Positions 22,137-31,748 of a stretch of DNA of 53,521 nucleotides are shown piece by piece (the first letter of the stretch is position 1; the number at the start of each line of letters is the position of its first letter). The stretch is from NCBI GenBank assembly GCA_947623775.1, contig CANQHL010000001.1, forward strand, positions 1-53,521, given 5' to 3'. This stretch comes from an uncultured Clostridia bacterium (GTDB lineage Bacteria > Bacillota > Clostridia > Christensenellales > UBA1242). The translations under genes were made by a program, and so were the position numbers. The notes beneath the pieces are model-generated. The model was given only the letters and a program-made list of their open reading frames with translations, searched no databases and was not told the origin of the DNA.

Positions 22137-25112
22137 ATGAAAATAAAATTATATCAAAATATAACATCATATGAAGCAGTAAAAAGTATGTTGTCGAAAA
22201 TAGACAATTCTGATATTAACAAGGATCATGTTGTAATTGTGCCAGATAGGTTCTCTCTTCTTAGCGAAAAATTACTCTTGCAAATTTTTCCCCAGAAATC
22301 ATTGTTTAATGTTAGAGTTAGAACGCTAACGAGTTTTTCTGTTGAACTTTTGAAAAGATTTAATATTGAAATTAATCCAGAGGATAATTTGTCCGGTGGT
22401 GAGGTTTTGTTGCTTACAAGAAAAGCGATTATGAATGTTAAAGATAATCTTACGACATTCAAAAAAACTAAGATTGCCTTTTGTCAAGAAATAAGCAAAA
22501 TAATTTCACAACTCAAAAGCAGTGGAATAACGTCGGATATGTTAGCCGAAGATAACGAAAAGGCAAAATATCATGATCTAAAATTAATTATGGAAGAATA
22601 TGAACGACTTTTAGGTGATAAAGTTGATGCAAACACAAGAATGAAATTGCTAAACGACAATTTCACTGGGCATGAGTTGAAAGATACAGAAGTATATTTT
22701 GCCGGATTTGACGCGTTCACCAAGGTTGGCTATACTTTTATCAAAAATCTCGTGATGGCAATCGGGCAGGTTAGCATATCCATGGCAACTCCGCTCGACC
22801 ATGGGAATGAATATATATATGAAAATGATATTGTAAAAAAATTGACGGCACTTTCCAAAGAAATTGGTGCAATGGTTGAGGTTGAAACAGACAGGGCAAA
22901 TTTTTCACCTCAGAGGGAAGCAGTGGTTTGCGGTACATTTTCATATCATCAAGTAAAATGTGACAATGAAGGGTTTTACAATCTTTATTCGGCACAAAAT
23001 GTCACAGAAGAAATAGAGTCTGTTGCCAAGCATATTTTTTATTTGATTCATAAAGGTTACAGATTTAAGGACTTTTCCATTGCGGTGAGTGATTTGCAAA
23101 AATATCAAGTTCAGATAGAAAATATTTTTGATAGATATGATATTCCATATTATATAGACACATCTCTTACAGCGGATAAAACTCTTCTTGGTAAATTGAT
23201 TTTCGACTTTTTTGAAGTTTTGGAATATGGATACAGTGGCGAAAAACTTTGCAATCTTTTTTCAAATATTTTGCTCGGAGATAATAGTGCGTTGATTGAT
23301 AAGTGCCAAAGATTTAGAATTGATAATAAGGCAAAGTATAAATTATATCTCGAAAAGGAATTTGCGTTTGCAGATGTGTTGGCGGGACTTGATAAAAATA
23401 ACGATGCCAAAGCATTGGGGGGAGTTTTATTAAACCTTTTGGAAAGAGTTGAGGAAAGATTTAATGAGGTGTTGACTCTTTTGCAAGATAAGTCCTATTT
23501 AAAAGAAAGAAATATAAATGTGCAGACCTATGAAATTATGCGGGAGAGTATCGAACTTATAAACAAATATGGTTGTGATGATTCGGGGGAATATCAAAAG
23601 GCATTAAAACTATTGCTATCTTTCGTTGAGGTGTCCACCGTTCCAACATTTGTAGACGGAGTGATGATTGGCTCGGCGGCAGAAAGTTATTTTGGCGAAA
23701 GTAAGGTGCTTTACATAATGGGCGGACAAGCCTTGCCGTTAACATCAAATGATAATGGACTTTTAAGTGATGATGATTTAAGCAAATGCGTTCATGAGAT
23801 TGAACCAACAATAAAAATGATAAACAGGCGTGCAAGATTTAAACTTTTCAATTTATTGACACTTGCTCAAGAGGGGATTATAATCACATATCAAAGTTTA
23901 AGTGAAGAGGGGAAAAGGAATGGGTTGCCAACATATATAACTTCACTAAATGATATTTTTTCGGTTTTGCCAATTCGTGCAAGTGATGTGTTTTTTGTTA
24001 AAAACAGCAACAATCTTGAACTTGCATTACTAAGTTGCGAAAAGGAAAAGAGTAAGAAAAATTATTTATTTAAAGAGCGGGATAAACTAAGCGTTGATGC
24101 CAAGGAATTGTTTTTCCCAGACAATAAAATAAAAGTTACTGAACTTGAAAATTATTTCAATTGTCCATTCGGGCATTTTGTGAATTATGGTTTGAAATTG
24201 AAGGAGTTCTCAACTGAAGAACTTGACCAAAGGGATATTGGAAACATTTGTCACAAAAATTGTGAAATTTACATCAAGAAGTTGATGAAAGAAGATTTTA
24301 AATCCAAAATCGACCATAAAAAATTTATTGAGGATAATTTTGATTTTATTTTAACTAATCTTGGCCTTGATGAAAAATTGCAACATCTTGACGAGAAAGA
24401 ATCTTTTTTTCGATATATAAAAAGGCAAATGCTTGCCAATTTAAATGATATTGACCGTGAACTTGAAAAGTCCTCATTCCGACCGAAATATGTTGAAATG
24501 AAATTTGATAACTATAAAATTCAAGTGAGGGACAACGCATTTACACTAATTGGCAGAGCAGACCGGGTAGATGAAAAAGATGATTATTTCAGAATTATTG
24601 ACTATAAAACAGGGAATGAAGGCAATGTTTTAAAAAGCCTTTTCTATGGAGAGAAATTGCAATTGTTTTTATATCAAAAAATTGCAAGTGAAACTTTGAA
24701 AAAAATGTCGGCAGGTGGATATTATTTCAACGCCCGCCTCGATTATGCCGATGATGATGAAGATCGGGTGATTTTAAAAGGAATTGCACCAAGTGATGAT
24801 AAGATTATTTCTTATCTTGACAAAGACATAGAACAAACAGGCAAAAGCACAATCCTTTCAATTGCAAAGGCGGCGCAGGGGGGATATAAAGGTGCAGGGG
24901 TGACAAAATTTGAATTTAGTTCACTCAGTGACTATGCTTTAAATGTGGTAAAAGAGGGAATTGAAGAGATATGTGATGGCTATATTGCTCCAAAACCAAC
25001 ATCTTCCTCTTGCACATATTGCAAACTTCGACCTTTATGTGGATATGAAGCGGCACAGGGAATTAGAAAAAATGATAAAACAAAAATAAATTTTAAAAGC
25101 GAGGAGAAATAG
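22137..25112 (+). CDS. addB: ATP-dependent nuclease subunit AddB
   Basis: 991 residues, slightly short of the usual 1,100 or more. AddB pairs with AddA to process double-strand breaks up to Chi before RecA loading. The C-terminal RecB-type nuclease has D-E-K-D-D-Y-F-R-I-I-D-Y-K-T-G near 820 and an iron-sulphur site built from Cys in N-C-P-F near 680 and the C-x2-C-x5-C set in S-C-T-Y-C-K-L-R-P-L-C. The N-terminal Walker A (G-x-x-G-x-G-K-S in many AddB) is missing: the strand reads L-Y-Q-N-I-T-S-Y-E-A. No ribosome binding site precedes ATG 22137. It overlaps addA by one base. Confidence 0.92.
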   Translation: MKIKLYQNITSYEAVKSMLSKIDNSDINKDHVVIVPDRFSLLSEKLLLQIFPQKSLFNVRVRTLTSFSVELLKRFNIEINPEDNLSGGEVLLLTRKAIMNVKDNLTTFKKTKIAFCQEISKIISQLKSSGITSDMLAEDNEKAKYHDLKLIMEEYERLLGDKVDANTRMKLLNDNFTGHELKDTEVYFAGFDAFTKVGYTFIKNLVMAIGQVSISMATPLDHGNEYIYENDIVKKLTALSKEIGAMVEVETDRANFSPQREAVVCGTFSYHQVKCDNEGFYNLYSAQNVTEEIESVAKHIFYLIHKGYRFKDFSIAVSDLQKYQVQIENIFDRYDIPYYIDTSLTADKTLLGKLIFDFFEVLEYGYSGEKLCNLFSNILLGDNSALIDKCQRFRIDNKAKYKLYLEKEFAFADVLAGLDKNNDAKALGGVLLNLLERVEERFNEVLTLLQDKSYLKERNINVQTYEIMRESIELINKYGCDDSGEYQKALKLLLSFVEVSTVPTFVDGVMIGSAAESYFGESKVLYIMGGQALPLTSNDNGLLSDDDLSKCVHEIEPTIKMINRRARFKLFNLLTLAQEGIIITYQSLSEEGKRNGLPTYITSLNDIFSVLPIRASDVFFVKNSNNLELALLSCEKEKSKKNYLFKERDKLSVDAKELFFPDNKIKVTELENYFNCPFGHFVNYGLKLKEFSTEELDQRDIGNICHKNCEIYIKKLMKEDFKSKIDHKKFIEDNFDFILTNLGLDEKLQHLDEKESFFRYIKRQMLANLNDIDRELEKSSFRPKYVEMKFDNYKIQVRDNAFTLIGRADRVDEKDDYFRIIDYKTGNEGNVLKSLFYGEKLQLFLYQKIASETLKKMSAGGYYFNARLDYADDDEDRVILKGIAPSDDKIISYLDKDIEQTGKSTILSIAKAAQGGYKGAGVTKFEFSSLSDYALNVVKEGIEEICDGYIAPKPTSSSCTYCKLRPLCGYEAAQGIRKNDKTKINFKSEEK

Positions 25113-28100
25113 TGGATTTAACAAAAGAGCAAGAGGCGATATTAAATAGTACGGCAAATAAACTTGTAATTTCGGCTTCGGCGGGAAGTGGAAAAACTTT
25201 TGTGTTGATTGAAAAGTTGATTGACCTTATTTGCAATAAAGAAGTCAGCGTTGACAGACTCCTTGTTTTGACATTCACAAAAGTTGCTTCGGAAGAAATA
25301 AAATCCAGACTTAACAGCGAAATTTTGAAGCAGAACCCGACCGAGCATTTGGTTGATCAATTGGATAGTTTGCCGCTCAGTGATATTTCCACAATAGACT
25401 CCTTTTGTGAAAAAATAATAAAAAGAAATATAAACAAACTTAACTTAGATGAAAATTTCATTATACTTGACGAAAAGACTTCACAAAAACTTAAGAAGTT
25501 GGCATTTTTAAGGACTTATCAATATTTTTCATTGAACAACCCGAGTGAATTTGACGAGATATATCTTTCATTCAAAAAGAATAAGGATTTGATAGAAGAG
25601 GGCATTTATTTTCTTCAAGATTATTTTTCAAGCAATGATGATCGAGATTTGCTAACAAAACTTGAAAACAACATAGAGGCATATGATCAAAAGGCAATAG
25701 AGATGTTGCAAGCATATTTGACCGAGCGAATTAAAAGTGTGCCATATATTTTGTCTTTATTAAATGAAAGATTGACGCCAACAGAGGAAGACCTTTACAA
25801 CATTTTAGCATCATTTGCTCAAACAGACACGACGGATGATTTTTTCTCGTTAATAAACAAAATTGAATTGTTCAAACCTCTTCCGGCATTAAACGGGAAA
25901 CATAAGGAAGAAGTTAAGAAAATTTTAGGTGCGGCAAAGAAAAAAGTACAGGAATGCTTTGATGTTTGCGATGAATTTTTATTTCTTCCCGATGATTATA
26001 AAGAAAAGGTAACACTTTTGCCTAAGGCGCTACTAAGTTTTTATAAACATTATGCAGAATTGTATTCCGCATTAAAAGAAAGACGTTCAGCCCTTGATTT
26101 TGCAGATATAGAGTTGCTTGCAAGAGAACTTCTTGAAGATGAAGAAATAAAAAAGAATTTGCAAGAGAGATATGATTATATTTTTATCGATGAATATCAA
26201 GACACAAACAGATTGCAAGAATCAATTTTAAAACCGATAGGAGAGGGTGGCTACTTTACTTGTATTGGTGACATCAAACAGGGGATTTACGGATTTCGAA
26301 ATGCCAGCAAGGAAATCATGCAAGAAGATATTGCCAATTTCGCAAAAACTGAGAATGGACAAGTTTTGTTTTTGACGGGCAATTTCCGAACAGATAATGC
26401 AATTTTACAATTTGTAAACAGCGTGTTTGTAAAGTTGATGACAAATGAAAGCGTGGGCATTGATTATGAAAAAACATCAATGCTTGAGGGATTAAAAAAG
26501 TTTGAAAAAGATGCGTTTCCGGCAGTTATAGTTGATGTTATAAGAAAGAAAAAAGAAAAGAGTGAGCTGTATGATGGCATTTATAGCGTAAGACAAGATG
26601 TGCTTGATTGTGAAAAAGTTGATGAAAGAGAAACCTTGACAATTGTGAAGAGGGTGGAAGAATTTATTGGTGCAAAATTATATGATGCAAAATTAAAAAA
26701 ATTCCGAATAATAAAAGAGTCTGATATATCCTTGCTATTTAGAAATAGGTCAAATTTAATGCGTGAAGTCGCATCAATGCTCCGCTTGCGTGGACATCAG
26801 GTGGTTGCTGACATTAATGAGCCTCTTATTGAAGATAGTCAAATAGCACTAATCTGTGCTTTATTGAAGTTGACTTTAAATTTAAATGATGATATATCTT
26901 TGGCGGCGGTGATGTGTTCGCCGTTTGGTGATTTTTCGGTTGATGAACTTGCCTTGCTACGTAAAGATGGCAAAAAAAGTTTATACGAAGTGATAGCAAC
27001 TTCACAAAGTGAAAAGATTGATAAATTCAAAAAAATGATAGAGGAATTTAAGTTTGACATACAAATACACGGCATAATAAAATCACTTTGTCGATTGTTT
27101 GACAACTATGATTATTATGATTATTTAAAATCTTTTCCATCTTGGCGTGAAAAACTTTCAAATATAAATTCTTTATATAAAGTGATAAGAAGCAGCACTC
27201 TTGATGGAAATGTCGCGGGAGTGATTAATGCTCTTGAAGTGCTTGAGGCAAGCAAGGAAAACAGCGAGGGTGGCGGCAATGCTATATCACTTACAACAAT
27301 ACATGCCACAAAAGGGCTTGAATATCCTATTGTTATTTTATGTGATTGCGGAGAATCATTAAACAAAAAATATAATAAAAGTTTTTGTTTAAGTAAAGAG
27401 TTTGGACTTGGCTGCAAAATATGTGACTTTGAAAATATGACAAGATTGTCTACGCCTGCATTTGTCGCCGGAAGATTTATGGGCAAGAAAAGGGAATTTG
27501 AAGATGAACTTATGATTTTTTATGTGGCGATGACGCGGGCGCAAAATCATCTTGTAATAATAGGCGAAGAGGATGAAAAGAAATTTACTTTTGACAATCT
27601 TCGTGAGCAAAAATCTTATCTAAAACTTATTATGTATGCTCTTGGTGAAAATTTTAAATCGCAACTGTTCAGTCAGGAAAAAATTTCAACAGAAAACACT
27701 GTATTTAACATTATTGACGAGGTTGAGGTTCAAGAAAAACAAGAAAAACAAGAAAATAAAAAAGAAAATTTCACAAAGGAAAAACACGAGTATTTGAATT
27801 TTGATTATCTAGGCAAAGAGGAATGTAAATTTGGATTTAAAAATTCGGTAACAGGTGCAATGAAGTTAAATGAAGAAAAATCAGTAATTCCGCTCACAGA
27901 AGAAAAGGTTCCATCAAGGCAGACTGCAATTGACAGAGGAAATGCCTATCATGAGGCATTAAAAATTTTGGATTTTGACAAGATAAACAAAAAGGAAGAT
28001 ATAGACTGCGCTTGGCTTGAAAAAAATTTAACAAAGGGATATTTTCCTCTTTTAAACATTGATTTACTCTATGAAAATATTACACTTATAAAGAAAGTCA

Positions 28101-28411
28101 CAAAGGGGTGCAAATTAATTAAAGAAAGAGAATTTATCATGGAAAGCACGCCTTATGAAATAGGTGTTAGTGACAATAAAACCATAGAAAATAAACTTAT
28201 AATTCAGGGCATTGTTGACCTCTTCGCAACAGGCGAAAAATTAATTTTGATTGATTATAAATATTCATCATTAAATGCGGCTCAACTTCAAGAAAGGTAT
28301 GGTGAGCAGATTAAACTATACACAATGGCACTTGAAAAAGCATTCTCAAAAAAGGTTGATGAAAAATATCTTTTATCATTAAAAGATGGAAACTTGATTT
28401 CAATAAATTAA
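25112..28411 (+). CDS. addA: ATP-dependent helicase/nuclease subunit AddA
   Basis: 1,099 residues. A UvrD/RecB-type helicase: Walker A S-A-G-S-G-K-T at about 22-28, motif II I-D-E-Y-Q-D-T near 360, motif V T-T-I-H-A-T-K-G-L-E near 730 and motif VI V-A-M-T-R-A near 808. The C-terminal nuclease has L-I-L-I-D-Y-K-Y-S near 1,047. It starts with GTG 25112, which shares its G with the addB stop (TAGTG), after GAGGAG. Between the helicase and nuclease is a short repetitive linker (Q-E-K-Q-E-K-Q-E-N) from a 9-bp DNA repeat. No strong terminator follows. Confidence 0.95.
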   Translation: MDLTKEQEAILNSTANKLVISASAGSGKTFVLIEKLIDLICNKEVSVDRLLVLTFTKVASEEIKSRLNSEILKQNPTEHLVDQLDSLPLSDISTIDSFCEKIIKRNINKLNLDENFIILDEKTSQKLKKLAFLRTYQYFSLNNPSEFDEIYLSFKKNKDLIEEGIYFLQDYFSSNDDRDLLTKLENNIEAYDQKAIEMLQAYLTERIKSVPYILSLLNERLTPTEEDLYNILASFAQTDTTDDFFSLINKIELFKPLPALNGKHKEEVKKILGAAKKKVQECFDVCDEFLFLPDDYKEKVTLLPKALLSFYKHYAELYSALKERRSALDFADIELLARELLEDEEIKKNLQERYDYIFIDEYQDTNRLQESILKPIGEGGYFTCIGDIKQGIYGFRNASKEIMQEDIANFAKTENGQVLFLTGNFRTDNAILQFVNSVFVKLMTNESVGIDYEKTSMLEGLKKFEKDAFPAVIVDVIRKKKEKSELYDGIYSVRQDVLDCEKVDERETLTIVKRVEEFIGAKLYDAKLKKFRIIKESDISLLFRNRSNLMREVASMLRLRGHQVVADINEPLIEDSQIALICALLKLTLNLNDDISLAAVMCSPFGDFSVDELALLRKDGKKSLYEVIATSQSEKIDKFKKMIEEFKFDIQIHGIIKSLCRLFDNYDYYDYLKSFPSWREKLSNINSLYKVIRSSTLDGNVAGVINALEVLEASKENSEGGGNAISLTTIHATKGLEYPIVILCDCGESLNKKYNKSFCLSKEFGLGCKICDFENMTRLSTPAFVAGRFMGKKREFEDELMIFYVAMTRAQNHLVIIGEEDEKKFTFDNLREQKSYLKLIMYALGENFKSQLFSQEKISTENTVFNIIDEVEVQEKQEKQENKKENFTKEKHEYLNFDYLGKEECKFGFKNSVTGAMKLNEEKSVIPLTEEKVPSRQTAIDRGNAYHEALKILDFDKINKKEDIDCAWLEKNLTKGYFPLLNIDLLYENITLIKKVTKGCKLIKEREFIMESTPYEIGVSDNKTIENKLIIQGIVDLFATGEKLILIDYKYSSLNAAQLQERYGEQIKLYTMALEKAFSKKVDEKYLLSLKDGNLISIN

Positions 28412-28509
28412 AAATATAGAAAAATTATTAAAAAAATTAAAAAAAATATTAATTTTGTTAGTAATTTTTTTTATAGTATGATATACTAAATGTTGAAAAA
28501 GGAGTTTTT

Positions 28510-31110
28510 ATGTGGTCAAATCTTTTAAATATAAGCGATTCACTAAGTAAATTCTTCGAACAATTAAAAGACTCTATTCATTTTGAGGGCTTTTTAATTA
28601 TTGCCGCTGCGGTCGAAGTGTTATTTATTTTATTGTTCGCAATTAAGTCTGTTTTCTCGTATGAAGCGAGATTAAAACGTATTCTTGACAAATGCAACAC
28701 TTGGCTTTTCCAAAACAAAAAGTTGGACTCGACAAACATTAAGTCGTTCAACAAACTTGTAAAGAAAGGACCAAAGCGTTTTTCATATTATTGGCAACAA
28801 TTTATTCTAAATCGTGATGGTGGTCCAACCGCGTATATGACCGAAGAAAATATAATTGAAAAACCTCTTCGTACAAGCAGTTGGCAAAACAATGTGAAAA
28901 ACTTGGAATTGCTCACGGGAATTTGGGCTGTTATTTCTCTTTTAATGGGAATTGCTTCATTCACCGGGACAAACCTATCAGTGCAAACATTTTCACTCGC
29001 CTTTGTTTTGCCAAGTGTAGTTTTGATTTTAGGTGCAATTGCCGTATTATTTATTAAAGGTAAAAGGGCGTTAAACCTTGATGATATATATCATCTTTAT
29101 CACATCTATGCTCGTTTCGTAACAAAAGCATGTGATGAACTTCCACCTTATATTGACTTTGATCTTTTATTTACGCCAAAAGAAATAGAAAAGGGAAATG
29201 CTCAAATTCGAGAATATTATGAAGAGAAAGCAAGACAAGCAAAGGAAGAATTTGAACAAGCCCAAAAAGCAGAACAAAATCAAATGGATTTCAATTTCAG
29301 AGATGTCGGAGTTGATGGTGCACTTCTGCTTGAAAGAGCAATGAAAGAAAGTGAAATTTACATAACAACAAAAAGCAACACTCTTGCTCAAATTGCAAAA
29401 TTGGAAGCTGAGAGAGATGCGTTAAAACGAAACTTTGAATCTGTACAAATGGATTTGCAAAGAAAATTACAGGCTTCCAAGGAGAATATCCAAAGCCTTA
29501 TTGAACAGCAAACAACCACAACAAATAGATTTGAAGTCGGCCGTTTAAGAGACAGACAAGACAAGGAAATAAAAAAGCAAGAGGACTTGCAAAAAGATTA
29601 TGATAAAGAAGAGAAAAACTTTGAAAAATCAAATGCAGAACTTGAAGAGCAAATCAAAGAATTAAGTGATTCCATGGTTAAAGCACTTGATCAAGCCGAA
29701 AAGGGTATGACTGCAGAATATCAATCATTCTTTAAAAAAGTCATGAAATCCGCTTATGCCGTTGCGGAGGGAAAAGTTGCAAATGAAAAGAAATCACTTG
29801 AAGATGATAAAAACGAGACCGAACAAGAACTTATAAGTGTACAAACACAAATTAAAAGATTACTTGATGAAAATGTTACTTTAAGAGCAAAGATTGAACA
29901 GCTTACAAATGAAATTGAACAAAAGACTCAGCAATTGGAACAAAAGGATAGTGTACCTAAACAAGAAGGCAATTATGATGAAAATGGCAATTTTGTTTAT
30001 CCTGATGGCTCATATCATGATGTAAAGGGTTTCTTCCATGATGTAGATGGCAGGGTTTATGATATGAATGGTAGACTTGTTATTGAAAATGAAAACATCA
30101 CCCAAGAGGAAATTGATGCAGAAGAATTGAAAAACAACATGCTCGATTCATTTGGACCTGTAGCAGTTGAAGAGGAAAGCGAAAAAGAGATTCCGGAAGA
30201 TGTTGAAGAGGAAATACAAGGAGACCTTGAACAAGTTCATTATGATGATGTTGACAATTACACAGAGGAATTAAATGAAGAGCCACATGTATATGATAAT
30301 ATCGATGAAGCGCAACTAGAAAACATTACAAGTGATGGCAATCCTCAAACAGGTGAAGAGGAAGATGGTTATAACGGATTAAATGAGGCTCCAGAAATTT
30401 CTTCCATTGATGAAGAAGAACCCGTTCCAGAGGAAAAAACAGCAGAAACTGAAGAAGTAAATGAACCTGTCAATGCGGAAGAACAGCCTGACGTGATTGA
30501 AGAAATTCCACAAGAGGAAGTTGAAGAAGAAACAAAAGAGAACGCATTGGAAGAGGAGAAACCACAAGAAGAGCCACAACAAGAAGTGCAAGAGGAAGAA
30601 GTTCAAAAACAAGAAGAAGTGCCACAAAAGGAAGAACCACCAAAAGCGAAACCAAGACCTGCTTCACGCGGAAGAAAACCTGGGACATCAACAGCATCAA
30701 AACCCGCTCAAAGAAAAAAGAGGGCAAAACCTCGTAAGCGTGTAGAGAAAAGTGATGTCGAAGAAGTTGTTGAAAGTACAGAGCCAAAGAAAAGAGGCCG
30801 TCCTAGGAAAAATCCTCAAGTGACCGAAAATGATATAAATAAGATAAACGAATTAATTGGTGCCGAAGAAGAGAAACTTGAAAATATGAAAAACCAACTT
30901 TCGCAAGACATCAATCAAGCAATAGATAACAATGTTGATATAGAGAAAGAAAAGACCGAACTCATTGAAGCGGTTGAAGCATTAAGAAAACAAGCAGACG
31001 CAATGAAAGCAGGAAATGAGAGTTCTGAAGAAGTATCAGCAGTAAACAAGCGTATCGAAGATCTTATAAATGAAATATCAAACTTAAACAAGAAAAATGG
31101 TGAGGAATAA
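28510..31110 (+). CDS. Membrane protein with long coiled coil, acidic region and AT-hook-like motifs
   Basis: 866 residues, family not recognised. Three membrane segments lie at about 27-45, 134-155 and 164-185. A coiled coil spans about 225-480. Three short D-x-x-G repeats (P-D-G-S-Y-H-D, V-D-G-R-V-Y-D, M-N-G-R-L) lie near 500-520, then about 190 residues of Glu/Pro-rich acidic sequence. A strongly basic block (about 715-770) has S-R-G-R-K-P, R-K-K-R-A-K-P-R-K-R and K-K-R-G-R-P-R-K; the last is a textbook AT-hook core. A final coiled coil ends the protein. The basic block should be cytosolic, so a membrane-nucleoid tether is plausible. The ribosome binding site is AAAAGGAG. Alone after addAB. 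Confidence 0.7.
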   Translation: MWSNLLNISDSLSKFFEQLKDSIHFEGFLIIAAAVEVLFILLFAIKSVFSYEARLKRILDKCNTWLFQNKKLDSTNIKSFNKLVKKGPKRFSYYWQQFILNRDGGPTAYMTEENIIEKPLRTSSWQNNVKNLELLTGIWAVISLLMGIASFTGTNLSVQTFSLAFVLPSVVLILGAIAVLFIKGKRALNLDDIYHLYHIYARFVTKACDELPPYIDFDLLFTPKEIEKGNAQIREYYEEKARQAKEEFEQAQKAEQNQMDFNFRDVGVDGALLLERAMKESEIYITTKSNTLAQIAKLEAERDALKRNFESVQMDLQRKLQASKENIQSLIEQQTTTTNRFEVGRLRDRQDKEIKKQEDLQKDYDKEEKNFEKSNAELEEQIKELSDSMVKALDQAEKGMTAEYQSFFKKVMKSAYAVAEGKVANEKKSLEDDKNETEQELISVQTQIKRLLDENVTLRAKIEQLTNEIEQKTQQLEQKDSVPKQEGNYDENGNFVYPDGSYHDVKGFFHDVDGRVYDMNGRLVIENENITQEEIDAEELKNNMLDSFGPVAVEEESEKEIPEDVEEEIQGDLEQVHYDDVDNYTEELNEEPHVYDNIDEAQLENITSDGNPQTGEEEDGYNGLNEAPEISSIDEEEPVPEEKTAETEEVNEPVNAEEQPDVIEEIPQEEVEEETKENALEEEKPQEEPQQEVQEEEVQKQEEVPQKEEPPKAKPRPASRGRKPGTSTASKPAQRKKRAKPRKRVEKSDVEEVVESTEPKKRGRPRKNPQVTENDINKINELIGAEEEKLENMKNQLSQDINQAIDNNVDIEKEKTELIEAVEALRKQADAMKAGNESSEEVSAVNKRIEDLINEISNLNKKNGEE

Positions 31111-31124
31111 AATTTGTCTATATC

Positions 31125-31154
31125 AAAAAAGCAATCGTTTCGATTGCTTTTTTA
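31125..31154. terminator. Bidirectional terminator
   Basis: AAAAAAGCAATCG (31125-31137), TTT loop, CGATTGCTTTTTT (31141-31153): a perfect 13-bp stem serving both converging genes. Confidence 0.93.
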
Positions 31155-31158
31155 TAAT

Positions 31159-31722
31159 TTATCTACCCCGCAATAGATTTTGCATCAGTTGAAGTTGATT
31201 TCCTTGATTTATTATTATATTTTCAGCAAGAGTTTTAAGTTCACTGCAAATATCAAATTTCAGAACATTTTTAGACATATTTATAGCCCCCTCATGATGA
31301 GGTATCATTTCCGAAAGGAAAGCAACGTTTAAATTATTTGTTGCAGGAACGCTATTCATTTTCTTTATCATAGTTTCAAAAATTGAAGTGAATTCTCTTT
31401 GATAAAGTGTTACGTCCACTTCGCTATTTTCGCATTTTGAACATTCATCAAGCATATGTTTCATTTTGTCAATATCTTTCGTTTGTTCCAAAATGATGTT
31501 TTTTGCAAGCGTTTCAATTGCTGTGTCAGTTGTGTAATTTAGTATATTTTCGCTCATCTTGATTGCTGCTTCATGATGCGGAATCATTTGCATAATAAAT
31601 GTTGCAGATATACTTGATGATGGTTCAACGCCTTTCATTTTTTCTGCCATTTCATCAAGGATTTTGTAAAAAGTATCTATGTAATCTTTTGTGTTGTCAC
31701 TTAGTTTTTGTACTAAATTCAT
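31159..31722 (-). CDS. Tandem DUF305 protein
   Basis: 187 residues with two copies of the DUF305 four-helix ferritin-like unit. Each has the signature M-I-P-H-H-E-x-A-I-x-M-S (His49-His50-Glu51 and His142-His143-Glu144). Most DUF305 proteins are secreted or periplasmic and linked to copper; this one has no signal peptide, so it should be cytosolic. Cys94 and Cys97 sit between the units and could add a metal site. Its role is likely metal binding, with the metal unknown. It lies 26 bases downstream of the HD gene on the same strand and ends at the bidirectional terminator. Confidence 0.85.
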   Translation of the reverse strand: MNLVQKLSDNTKDYIDTFYKILDEMAEKMKGVEPSSSISATFIMQMIPHHEAAIKMSENILNYTTDTAIETLAKNIILEQTKDIDKMKHMLDECSKCENSEVDVTLYQREFTSIFETMIKKMNSVPATNNLNVAFLSEMIPHHEGAINMSKNVLKFDICSELKTLAENIIINQGNQLQLMQNLLRGR

Positions 31723-31748
31723 AATTTCCTCCCCGTATAGTTTATGAG

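Noticed and set aside
30379..30787. Long minus-strand frames rich in Leu, Phe and Val
   Set aside because: They are the antisense of Glu/Lys/Pro-rich codons in the AT-hook membrane protein gene and have no starts with ribosome binding sites.
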